Assembly (NCBI GenBank): GCA_002470125.1
Contig: DKNB01000048.1
Coordinates: 1 to 22,646, forward strand
Reading direction: 5' to 3'
Source of the DNA: Gallionellales bacterium UBA7399
GTDB lineage: Bacteria; Pseudomonadota; Gammaproteobacteria; Burkholderiales; Gallionellaceae
DNA length: 22,646 bases
Part shown: piece by piece, positions 14,886 to 22,074 of the stretch
How the letters are laid out: each line of letters begins with the position of its first letter
How positions within the stretch are numbered: position 1 is the stretch's first letter
Position numbers and translations under genes: made by a program
The notes under the pieces: model-generated
The model's database searches: none
What the model was told of the DNA's origin: nothing
What the model saw: only the letters and a program-made list of their open reading frames with translations

Positions 14886-16844
14886 TTACGTTGAGCTCAC
14901 GGACTGGTAGCGCGTTAACACTTCCTGGACCGCTTGTTCAATAGTTAGATCGGTGGTGTCCAGTAGGCTGGCCCCAAGTGACTGTTGCAATGGGGCAATA
15001 CTACGTTCACTGTCTCTCACATCGCGAGCATGAATATCGCTTAAAACTTGGGTAATACTAACATTTACCCCCTGCTTTATCAACTGCTTGTAACGTCGTT
15101 CGGCACGAACCTCTGCGCTGGCAGTTAAGAATATTTTTAATGGTGCACCGGGGAACACTGTTGAGGCCATATCGCGACCGTCTGCAACCAAACCGGGCGC
15201 CCGGTGAAAGGCGTGCTGCCTGTCCAGTAATGCGGTGCGCACCGCCGGCAGTGTGGCGATTTTGGCAGCCGCGGTGGCCATTTGCTCGGAGCGCAGCTCA
15301 GCTTCACTCACCTGTGTGCCGTTTAGCCAGATTTCCAACCCCTTGAAGCATATCTCCATGGACGTTGCTAAATTGGCCAGCCGCTCTTGTGCGTCATGTG
15401 CAACTCCATTTTGCTGCGCAGTCAGTGCCAGCAAGCGATAAAGAGCGCCGCTATCAAGATAATGAAAACCAAGCCGGGTTGCCACAATTTGCGCTACGGT
15501 GCCCTTGCCGGAGGCGGATGGGCCGTCAATAGCAATTACCGGGATGACCGTGGCTATACTGGCAAAGCATTGAAAATAATCTGGAAATGTTTTATTGACG
15601 CATTGTGGGTCCATGATGCGGACGCCTGCTCGACCAAATGCGGCAAGTGAAAAACACATGGCCATACGGTGATCGTCGTAGGTCTCAATTGAGGCCGGAG
15701 AGGATGGAAACGAAGATGGGGTGATACGAATGAAATCAACACCCTCTTCTACTTGCGCCCCAAGTTTACGTAATTCGGCAGCCATCGCTGCAATGCGATT
15801 GGTTTCCTTGACTCGCCAACTGGCAATGTTTCGTAGCGTGGTCACGCCGTCGGCAAACAGCGCGCACATTGCCAGCGTCATTGCCGCGTCTGGAATGTGA
15901 TTGCAATCCAAGTCAACACCCCTGATGCGCCCATTTTCTGGTGCGCATGCCTCCATCCAGTCTGGCCCCATTTTGGTGCGCGCGCCCATTGACTGTAATG
16001 TTTCGATAAAGTGCACGTCGCCTTGAATGCTGTCTCGTCCAACGCCTTCAACTCGTACTGGACCGCCACCAATTACGCCAGCAGCTAAAAAATAAGAAGC
16101 AGATGAGGCGTCACCCTCGACGCAAATCAAAGTCGGAGCGGTGTAGTGGCTGTTGGCGGGGATAGTGAACGAATTGCAGGCGCTGCGCGCAACCTGCACA
16201 CCAAAGCGAGCCATCATCGCTATCGTTATTTCGATATACGGTTTGGAAATTAGTTCGCCCTCCACTGTTACCGTGGTGGAGCTTTGTATAAGTGGCAGCG
16301 CTAGCAGTAATGCGCTAAGAAATTGGCTAGAGACATCACCCCGTACTGAAATATGTTCATTGTTACATGTAGTGGCAGGATGGATCTCTAGCGGTGGAAA
16401 CCCCTCCGAACCGAGGTAGTGAATGTTTGCGCCCAGCTCACGCAAGGTATTTACCAGGTCAGCGATGGGACGCTCGTGCATGCGCGGCACGCCAGATAAT
16501 TGGTAATGCCCACCCGCCAATGCCAGCGCAGCTGTTAAGGGACGGAATGCGGTGCCTGCGTTACCAAGAAATAGCTGAGCATCCTTGACTGGAAAATCAC
16601 CACCACATCCGTGCACGACGTAGGAGCGATCTGCGGACACCTCTATCTTTACTCCCAAGGTGCGCAACCCTTGTAGCATACACTCCGTGTCATCTGAGTG
16701 GAGCAGGTCCTGGATCTTGGTTACCCCACGAGACAAGGCGGAGAGTAGAAGCACACGATTTGAGATGCTCTTTGAGCCAGGGAGGCGTACTACGCCATGC
16801 GCACCCAACAGGGGGGGAAGGTCAATAAATTTAAGATGCGACAT
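14886..16844 (-). CDS. aroA-cmk: Fused EPSP synthase / cytidylate kinase
   Basis: One 652-residue frame carries two enzymes. Residues 1-428 are 5-enolpyruvylshikimate-3-phosphate synthase (shikimate pathway): LPGSKSISNR (21-30), LGNAGTAFRPLTAALA (93-108), D319 in IPDAAMTLA, VKETNRIAAM, DHRMAM and NKTFPDYF. Residues 434-652 are CMP kinase, phosphorylating CMP/dCMP: P-loop IDGPSASGKGT (439-449), LDSGALYR (463-470), DGRDMASTVFP (555-565), and the lid region with SERRYKQL-like AERRYKQL. Only about five residues (SIATV) separate them. No ATG, GTG or TTG lies at the junction, so the kinase is not separately started there. Such fusions are annotated in some other proteobacteria. The ATG 16844 has no clear Shine-Dalgarno. 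rpsA follows, as is normal for cmk. Confidence 0.95.
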   Translation of the reverse strand: MSHLKFIDLPPLLGAHGVVRLPGSKSISNRVLLLSALSRGVTKIQDLLHSDDTECMLQGLRTLGVKIEVSADRSYVVHGCGGDFPVKDAQLFLGNAGTAFRPLTAALALAGGHYQLSGVPRMHERPIADLVNTLRELGANIHYLGSEGFPPLEIHPATTCNNEHISVRGDVSSQFLSALLLALPLIQSSTTVTVEGELISKPYIEITIAMMARFGVQVARSACNSFTIPANSHYTAPTLICVEGDASSASYFLAAGVIGGGPVRVEGVGRDSIQGDVHFIETLQSMGARTKMGPDWMEACAPENGRIRGVDLDCNHIPDAAMTLAMCALFADGVTTLRNIASWRVKETNRIAAMAAELRKLGAQVEEGVDFIRITPSSFPSSPASIETYDDHRMAMCFSLAAFGRAGVRIMDPQCVNKTFPDYFQCFASIATVIPVIAIDGPSASGKGTVAQIVATRLGFHYLDSGALYRLLALTAQQNGVAHDAQERLANLATSMEICFKGLEIWLNGTQVSEAELRSEQMATAAAKIATLPAVRTALLDRQHAFHRAPGLVADGRDMASTVFPGAPLKIFLTASAEVRAERRYKQLIKQGVNVSITQVLSDIHARDVRDSERSIAPLQQSLGASLLDTTDLTIEQAVQEVLTRYQSVSST

Positions 16845-16998
16845 ATGCGAGACGAGATTGTTGGATTGAGCTGGCGAAATTAGTCTTGCAGACTAACATT
16901 CTCTGAGCTGTTTGTAACTGCCCAGCCCAAGAATTTAAGTAAATAATACGGCCATTACACTTCACTTTTTGTGCGCGCACCGAATTTATCAAAGCATA

Positions 16999-17014
16999 TT
17001 GTGCTACAGCACAA
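16999..17014. promoter_or_regulatory. Operator-like palindrome TTGTGCT-AC-AGCACAA
   Basis: A perfect 16-bp dyad (two 7-base arms, 2-base centre) lies in the middle of the divergent aroA-cmk/yceI region, about 155 bp from each start codon. The size and symmetry fit a homodimeric transcription factor site. I cannot identify the regulator. It does not match the LexA, FNR or IHF consensus. Confidence 0.4.
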
Positions 17015-17066
17015 CTGAATCTGCTGTGGGTACGCTCATTAAAAGATGGTTGCATTGTTGCCCAGG

Positions 17067-17075
17067 TGCTACACT
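17067..17075 (+). promoter_or_regulatory. Possible extended -10 promoter for yceI
   Basis: TGCTACACT contains an extended TG-N motif and TACACT, 4 of 6 matches to the -10 consensus. The -35 region at 17 bp (TGGTTG) is weak. It would give a leader of about 95 bases before the yceI ATG. Confidence 0.25.
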
Positions 17076-17161
17076 TATTTTCATCAATTGTTGCCGGGGA
17101 TTTGCGTGAGTGCAGCTTAAGAATAATTAAGCATGCGCCTAATTTTGCAGGTATTAAAATT

Positions 17162-17169
17162 AAAGGGGA
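17162..17169 (+). promoter_or_regulatory. Ribosome binding site deciding the yceI start
   Basis: AAAGGGGA ends 5 bases before ATG 17175. This selects 17175 over the longer frame beginning at 17133, and places a normal signal peptide at the N-terminus. Confidence 0.7.
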
Positions 17170-17174
17170 TTGGC

Positions 17175-17741
17175 ATGTTAAAAAACAGCATAATTTTTTT
17201 GTCGTTTTTAGGCTTTCAGTGTTTTGCCCAAGCTGCAGATACTTATAGCGTCGATCCGCAACATACCTACGCACATTTTAGTGTGAGTCATCTTGGGTTC
17301 TCCACTATGCGTGGGCGCTTTGACAAAGGCAGTGGAAAAATAACCATAGATCATGTTGCACAAAATGGATCGATCAATTTTGCAATTGAAGTTGCCTCGA
17401 TTAATACAGGCTTCAGTAAGCGCGACGATCATTTGCGCTCACCCGATTTTTTTAATGCCGTGGAATTTCCAGACATGACATACAAATCGAACGCTATAAA
17501 GTTTAAAGGGGGCATCCCGGCTTCCGTGAGTGGCAATCTCACGCTACTTGGGGTAACCAAACCAGTGACACTTACCATTCTGTCATTTAAATGCGCAAGC
17601 CATCCGATGAATAAGAAAGAGCTCTGTGGCGCCGATGTGGTGGCGCATATCAAGCGGTCAGACTTCGGCATGAAGTATGGCCTACCAAATGTTGGTGATG
17701 ATATAAATTTGATGCTTGAGGTTGAAGCCTATAAGGAGTGA
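17175..17741 (+). CDS. yceI: Secreted YceI-family lipid-binding protein
   Basis: YceI proteins are periplasmic lipocalin-like barrels that bind isoprenoid or other long lipids; the physiological role is not settled. The 188-residue precursor has a signal peptide: MLKNSIIFLSFLGFQCFAQA, with a likely cut after AQA (18-20), leaving ADTYSVDPQHTYAHFSVSHL, the classic YceI opening. Later family phrases are SKRDDHLRSPDFFN, FPDMTYKS, GNLTLLGVTKPVTL and a closing KRSDFGMKYG. The Cys at 16 does not sit in a good lipobox. It stands alone between aroA-cmk and a pirin gene and ends at a perfect inverted repeat. Confidence 0.93.
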   Translation: MLKNSIIFLSFLGFQCFAQAADTYSVDPQHTYAHFSVSHLGFSTMRGRFDKGSGKITIDHVAQNGSINFAIEVASINTGFSKRDDHLRSPDFFNAVEFPDMTYKSNAIKFKGGIPASVSGNLTLLGVTKPVTLTILSFKCASHPMNKKELCGADVVAHIKRSDFGMKYGLPNVGDDINLMLEVEAYKE

Positions 17742-17766
17742 TTTGCTGTTATAGCAGACCAGCAAA
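17742..17766 (+). terminator. Hairpin after yceI
   Basis: TTTGCTG (17742-17748) and CAGCAAA (17760-17766) are perfect 7-base arms around an 11-base loop, starting directly after the yceI stop. No U tract follows closely, so it may be a weak terminator or a 3'-end stabilising stem. Confidence 0.35.
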
Positions 17767-17813
17767 TACTAAGCGCCAGCTTGTAATTTTCAGGTGACGC
17801 GAAGAGTGGCATT

Positions 17814-18680
17814 ATGAAAAAAATAAAAACCATTATCCCGGCACCGCCAAAAGGTCATTGGGTGGGCGATGGGTTTCCGGTACAGCCAGTTTTTTCGGGC
17901 ATGGCGTTCACGAGAGAAATTAGCCCGTTTCTAATGCTTGATTACGTTCAGCCGGCGGTGTTTACGCCAACGCTGAGACAGCGTGGTGTGGGCCCACACC
18001 CTCACCGAGGTTTTGAGACGGTTACGATTTCTTATCGGGGTGAGATCGAGCATGCTGACTCAGTGGGCAATGTTGGTATTGTGGGCCCAGGTGACGTGCA
18101 GTGGATGACGGCAGGCTCTGGCATAGTTCATAAAGAGATGCACTCGAGCACCTTTTCCAGAAATGGTGGAACCATGGAAATGGTGCAGTTGTGGGTCAAC
18201 CTGCCAGCCAAATATAAAATGATCGCACCGCGATACCAGCCAATCCTGAGTCGCGATATTCCGATTATCAAGTTGACAAATGATTGCGCAACCGTACGTG
18301 TGATTGCCGGTAAGTTTAAAGAAGTAGTAGGCCCTGCCAGTACTTTTAGCCCCATTGATCTGTGGGATATAGATTTGAAAAGTGGTGGGTCGATGGAATT
18401 TAGTGTGAGAAACAGTGACACCACAATGCTTTTTGTGCGCAAGGGTAGACTTGTGGTTGGTGACGTAGTGGTTAACGCACAAGAGGTTGCATTGTTTGCG
18501 CATGAAGAATCAATAGTTCGATTGGATGCACAGGAGGATGTCAGTGCGCTGTTTATGAGTGGGGAGCCCATTCATGAGTCGATAGTTGCACGTGGCCCAT
18601 TTGTAATGAATTTCGAAGAGGAGATTCGGCAAGCCATGATTGACTATCAAAATGGCGAGATGGGGCAGATGGCAGATTAA
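17814..18680 (+). CDS. Pirin family protein
   Basis: Pirins are bicupin proteins; some bacterial members have quercetin dioxygenase activity and others modulate metabolism, so no exact reaction is assigned. The N-terminal cupin metal ligands are all visible: H62 and H64 in GPHPHRGFETV, H106 and E108 in GSGIVHKEMH. The order PHPHRGFE, then GDVQWMTAGSG is the pirin hallmark. The C-terminal cupin (about 165-270) has no metal-binding histidines, as usual. Length is 288 residues, typical. No signal peptide. The Shine-Dalgarno is weak. It lies 72 bp after yceI and 87 bp before tgt. Confidence 0.92.
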   Translation: MKKIKTIIPAPPKGHWVGDGFPVQPVFSGMAFTREISPFLMLDYVQPAVFTPTLRQRGVGPHPHRGFETVTISYRGEIEHADSVGNVGIVGPGDVQWMTAGSGIVHKEMHSSTFSRNGGTMEMVQLWVNLPAKYKMIAPRYQPILSRDIPIIKLTNDCATVRVIAGKFKEVVGPASTFSPIDLWDIDLKSGGSMEFSVRNSDTTMLFVRKGRLVVGDVVVNAQEVALFAHEESIVRLDAQEDVSALFMSGEPIHESIVARGPFVMNFEEEIRQAMIDYQNGEMGQMAD

Positions 18681-18756
18681 GAGATGTTTAGAAGTTAGTT
18701 GTATTACGTGGCTGGTGCGGGCTGTACGCTCAGACAAAAATTTTTGCAAGTAAAAA

Positions 18757-18763
18757 AAGGGGG
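18757..18763 (+). promoter_or_regulatory. Ribosome binding site deciding the tgt start
   Basis: AAGGGGG lies 4 bases before the TTG at 18768 (7 if AAGG is the paired part). This fixes a TTG start that yields MNFVLSATDGCARRG, which aligns with the N-terminus of E. coli Tgt. Confidence 0.65.
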
Positions 18764-18767
18764 TTCA

Positions 18768-19871
18768 TTGAATTTTGTTTTGAGCGCTACTGATGGCTGC
18801 GCCCGTCGTGGGACTCTTTCCTTGGCGCATGGAATCATTGAAACCCCTGCGTTTATGCCGGTGGGCACTTATGGTGCAGTAAAGGCAATATCACCCAGCG
18901 AACTAAGAGAAATTGGTGCCCAGATTGTGCTGGGTAACACTTTTCATTTGTGGTTGCGCCCAGGCTTGGAGGTTATCGAGGCGCATGGCGGCCTGCATAA
19001 TTTTATGGGCTGGGATGGGCCAATACTAACCGACTCAGGTGGATTTCAGGTTTTCAGCCTGGGGGCGCTACGCAAGATCACCGAGGAGGGGGTGAGATTT
19101 CAGTCTCCGGTAAATGGAGACCAATGTTTTCTTACGCCAGAAGAGTCCATCAAAATTCAAAAAGTATTAAATTCCGACATCGCAATGATTTTTGATGAGT
19201 GCACGCCTTACCCTGCAAACGAGCATCAGGCAGCCGAGTCCATGCGTCTTAGTTTACGTTGGGCAGCGCGTTCAAAACGCGCGCATGAGGGTAGCGCCAA
19301 TGCACTTTTTGGCATTGTGCAAGGGGGTATGTTTGAGGACCTGCGAGACGAGTCGTTACGAGATCTAATAAGCATCGGGTTTGATGGCTATGCCATTGGC
19401 GGGCTTTCGGTAGGAGAGCCAAAGGAAGAGATGCTGCGTATTTTGAGGCATACCTCGCCACAACTACCCACCAATAAGCCACGTTACTTGATGGGCGTAG
19501 GTACACCAGAGGATCTTGTTTCTGCCATTGCGGCGGGCGTCGATATGTTTGATTGCGTTATGCCTACGCGTAATGCGCGCAACGGTATGATTTTTACTCG
19601 CTACGGTGACATTAAAATAAAAAATGCTCAATATCGTTTCGATATGCAGCCAATTGACAGCCGGTGTAGTTGTTATGCTTGTCGTAATTTTACTCGCGCC
19701 TACTTGCATCACCTTTACCGTATCGGCGAAATACTCGGTGCGCGCTTGAACACCATTCATAATTTGCATTATTACCACGAATTGATGAAAGGGGTTCGTG
19801 ACGCTATCGAAGCGCACAAGTTTGATGAGTTCGTTGCCCAGTTTAAGCGGGAGCGCGTTAGTTCGTGTTAG
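18768..19871 (+). CDS. tgt: tRNA-guanine(34) transglycosylase
   Basis: Tgt exchanges G34 for the queuosine precursor preQ1 in tRNAs for Asp, Asn, His and Tyr. From the TTG start the product has 367 residues (E. coli 375). D89 in LTDSGGFQVFSLG is the general-acid residue, D262 in VDMFDCVMPTRNARNG is the nucleophile position, and the zinc site C300, C302, C305, H331 (CSCYAC...H) is complete. GIVQGG and GYAIGGLSVGE line the substrate pocket. A longer frame to 18699 exists but its extra residues do not resemble the family. It heads tgt-yajC-secD-secF; queA, the usual upstream partner, is absent here, replaced by a pirin gene. Confidence 0.96.
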   Translation: MNFVLSATDGCARRGTLSLAHGIIETPAFMPVGTYGAVKAISPSELREIGAQIVLGNTFHLWLRPGLEVIEAHGGLHNFMGWDGPILTDSGGFQVFSLGALRKITEEGVRFQSPVNGDQCFLTPEESIKIQKVLNSDIAMIFDECTPYPANEHQAAESMRLSLRWAARSKRAHEGSANALFGIVQGGMFEDLRDESLRDLISIGFDGYAIGGLSVGEPKEEMLRILRHTSPQLPTNKPRYLMGVGTPEDLVSAIAAGVDMFDCVMPTRNARNGMIFTRYGDIKIKNAQYRFDMQPIDSRCSCYACRNFTRAYLHHLYRIGEILGARLNTIHNLHYYHELMKGVRDAIEAHKFDEFVAQFKRERVSSC

Positions 19872-19911
19872 AATTAACGATCAAAAATTTTAAATTGAAA
19901 GGTCGGGAGCT

Positions 19912-20235
19912 ATGTTGATCAGCAATGCCTATGCGCAAACCAATACGCTTATGCCCAGCTCAAGTTTTATGGATTTCTTGCCCTTGATTGGGGTGTGTGC
20001 AGTATTTTACTTTGTCTTGTTGCGTCCACAACAGAAGCGTGCCAAAGAAACCAAGGCCATGCTGATTTCCCTGCAAAAGGGTGATGAAATTGTAACCGCG
20101 GGCGGGGAGTTGGGCCGTGTTTCCAAGGTGGGGGATACATATATAAATTTAGAGATTGCTGAAAACGTTACGATCTTAATTCAAAAAAGCTCGGTTCAAA
20201 CCGTCCTACCCAAGGGAACCATTAAGTCGATTTGA
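19912..20235 (+). CDS. yajC: Sec translocon accessory subunit YajC
   Basis: YajC joins SecD and SecF in the inner-membrane SecDF-YajC complex that assists SecYEG-driven export. The 107-residue product has one membrane segment (about 20-38, DFLPLIGVCAVFYFVLLRP) followed by the conserved RPQQKRAKE and the cytoplasmic domain KGDEIVTAGGELGRV with a closing V-rich strand. Length equals the E. coli protein (110). GGGAG lies 3 bases before the ATG. The 40-bp gap from tgt and 9-bp gap to secD fit one operon. Confidence 0.95.
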   Translation: MLISNAYAQTNTLMPSSSFMDFLPLIGVCAVFYFVLLRPQQKRAKETKAMLISLQKGDEIVTAGGELGRVSKVGDTYINLEIAENVTILIQKSSVQTVLPKGTIKSI

Positions 20236-20244
20236 GGTGCTACG

Positions 20245-22056
20245 ATGAATCGCTATCCGCTGTGGAAGTACCTGCTTGTGCTGTTTATGTTTATTGCCGG
20301 ACTTGGTTACACGCTTCCTAATTTTTATGGTGAGTCACCAGCGGTACAGGTTTTACCATTGCGCGCCAACCTAAAAGCGGATGACGCGCTTTTGCAAAGA
20401 ATTAGTGGGGCGCTCCAGGCGGCACATTTGAGTGCAGAATCGATAGCACTGGATCCTACCAGCGTTAAGGCTCGCTTTAGCACCACGGATAATCAGCTTA
20501 AAGCAAAAGACATTTTGCAGGCACAGCTAGGCGATGATTATATGGTTGCCTTAAATCTGCTGTCACGTTCGCCGCAATGGCTTACCGCTTTAAATGCAAG
20601 GCCGATGTACCTTGGATTGGACTTGCGTGGCGGAGTGCATTTCCTGTTGCAGATTGATATGAACGGTGCAATGGATAAAGCCGCTGAATCAGCCTCTGGG
20701 GATATGCGAGGTATTTTGCGTGACAAGAGTATCGCTTATTCTGGCATTAATAGAAATGGTAGATTGGTGACAATTAGGTTCAGGGATGCAGAAACTCGTA
20801 GCAAGGGTGCGGCAGAGCTCAGGCAGCGCTTTGCTGGCCTAACCTTTGCCGACAGAAATGAGGGTAACGAGGTTCTTCTGCTCGCCACTTTTAAGCCCGA
20901 AGAGGAAAGTCACATCCAAGAGTCTGCCGTGCAACAAAATTTGGTTACTTTGCGTAATCGTGTGAATGAGCTTGGCGTCGCAGAACCAATCATTCAGCAG
21001 CAAGGCACAGATCGAATCGTAGTTCAGCTTCCTGGTGTATTAGACACAGCACACGCAAAAGATATTCTCGGGCGCACTGCAACACTTGAGGTGCGCCTTG
21101 TTGATGACGAGCATAAGTTTAGCGAAGGCCTTGTTGCGCCATTTGGAACCGAAATGTTTAAAGACCGAGACGGCACAATGTTGCTGGTTAAGAAAAGTGT
21201 GCTACTCACCGGAGAACGAATAAATGATGCGCAGCCTGGGTTTGATAATCGTAGCAACGAGCCGGCTGTGCATATCAATCTAGATGGTGTTGGTACACGA
21301 AAATTTAAGGAAGCCACACGTGAAAATGTCGGCAAGCGTATGGCTATTTTGCTATTTGAAAAGGGTAGGGGTGAGGTAATAACTGCACCAGTAATTCGTG
21401 AAGAAATTGGCGGTGGACGCGTTCAGATAAGTGGCCAAATGAACACCAAAGAGGCAAATGACATCTCTTTGTTGTTACGCGCGGGAGCGCTGGCAGCGCC
21501 AATGCAGATTATTGAAGAGCGTACCGTCGGCCCGAGCCTTGGTGCGGATAATATTGTGCGTGGATTCCGGTCTACCCAGATTGGCTTCATTGCCATTGCT
21601 GTTTTTATGACGGTCTACTATTTAATGTTCGGCGCTGTGTCTGTGTTAGCACTAGGCGCCAACCTACTGTTGCTGGTAGCGTTGCTGTCTATGCTCCAGG
21701 CCACACTTACGTTGCCGGGTATGGCAGGCATAGCTTTGACACTAGGCATGGCGATCGACGCCAATGTTTTAATAAATGAAAGAATTCGGGAGGAGTTGCG
21801 TAATGGAAATACGCCTCAGGCTTCTATTCATGCAGGATATGAGAACGCCTTTCGTACCATACTGGATTCAAATATCACCACTTTGATTGCCGGCATAGCG
21901 TTATTTATGTTTGGCTCTGGAGCGATAAGGGGCTTTGCGGTTGTTTTGTGTCTGGGGATCCTTACTTCAATGTTCAGCGCGGTCCTTATTTCACGCGCAT
22001 TGGTTAATTTAATATACGGACGGAAGTTGCGATTAACCGGGGTTTCCATTGGTTAA
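20245..22056 (+). CDS. secD: Protein translocase subunit SecD
   Basis: SecD uses the proton-motive force to complete export of proteins leaving SecYEG. The 603-residue product (E. coli 615) has a first membrane helix at about 8-24, a large periplasmic part beginning with the conserved MYLGLDLRGGVHFLLQIDM (121-139), the P1 segment NRVNELGVAEPIIQQQG and VVQLPGVLD, and five C-terminal helices after about 445. The membrane motif GMAIDANVLINERIREE carries the Asp of the proton path. GAGGTG precedes the ATG. secF follows after 18 bp. Confidence 0.97.
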   Translation: MNRYPLWKYLLVLFMFIAGLGYTLPNFYGESPAVQVLPLRANLKADDALLQRISGALQAAHLSAESIALDPTSVKARFSTTDNQLKAKDILQAQLGDDYMVALNLLSRSPQWLTALNARPMYLGLDLRGGVHFLLQIDMNGAMDKAAESASGDMRGILRDKSIAYSGINRNGRLVTIRFRDAETRSKGAAELRQRFAGLTFADRNEGNEVLLLATFKPEEESHIQESAVQQNLVTLRNRVNELGVAEPIIQQQGTDRIVVQLPGVLDTAHAKDILGRTATLEVRLVDDEHKFSEGLVAPFGTEMFKDRDGTMLLVKKSVLLTGERINDAQPGFDNRSNEPAVHINLDGVGTRKFKEATRENVGKRMAILLFEKGRGEVITAPVIREEIGGGRVQISGQMNTKEANDISLLLRAGALAAPMQIIEERTVGPSLGADNIVRGFRSTQIGFIAIAVFMTVYYLMFGAVSVLALGANLLLLVALLSMLQATLTLPGMAGIALTLGMAIDANVLINERIREELRNGNTPQASIHAGYENAFRTILDSNITTLIAGIALFMFGSGAIRGFAVVLCLGILTSMFSAVLISRALVNLIYGRKLRLTGVSIG

Positions 22057-22074
22057 AAATTTAAAGAGGTAAAA

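Larger units (their letters stand above)
16845..17174. other. Divergent intergenic region, aroA-cmk / yceI
   Basis: This 330-bp stretch separates two divergent genes and contains no frame I can recognise; a 147-codon minus-strand frame crosses it but overlaps the aroA start, lacks family features and is rich in unusual composition, so I reject it. It is A/T-rich compared with its flanks. It holds a perfect dyad at 16999-17014, a smaller dyad GTCT-TGC-AGAC at 16883-16893, and a possible extended -10 for yceI at 17067-17075. Confidence 0.6.

Noticed and set aside
16831..17274. 147-codon minus-strand frame across the aroA-cmk/yceI gap
   Set aside because: It overlaps both the aroA-cmk and yceI starts, has no family features or plausible start signal, and looks like chance in A/T-rich spacer.
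18060..18571. Two 147-codon minus-strand frames inside the pirin gene
   Set aside because: Both are antisense to a gene with intact pirin metal-site motifs and have no supporting features.
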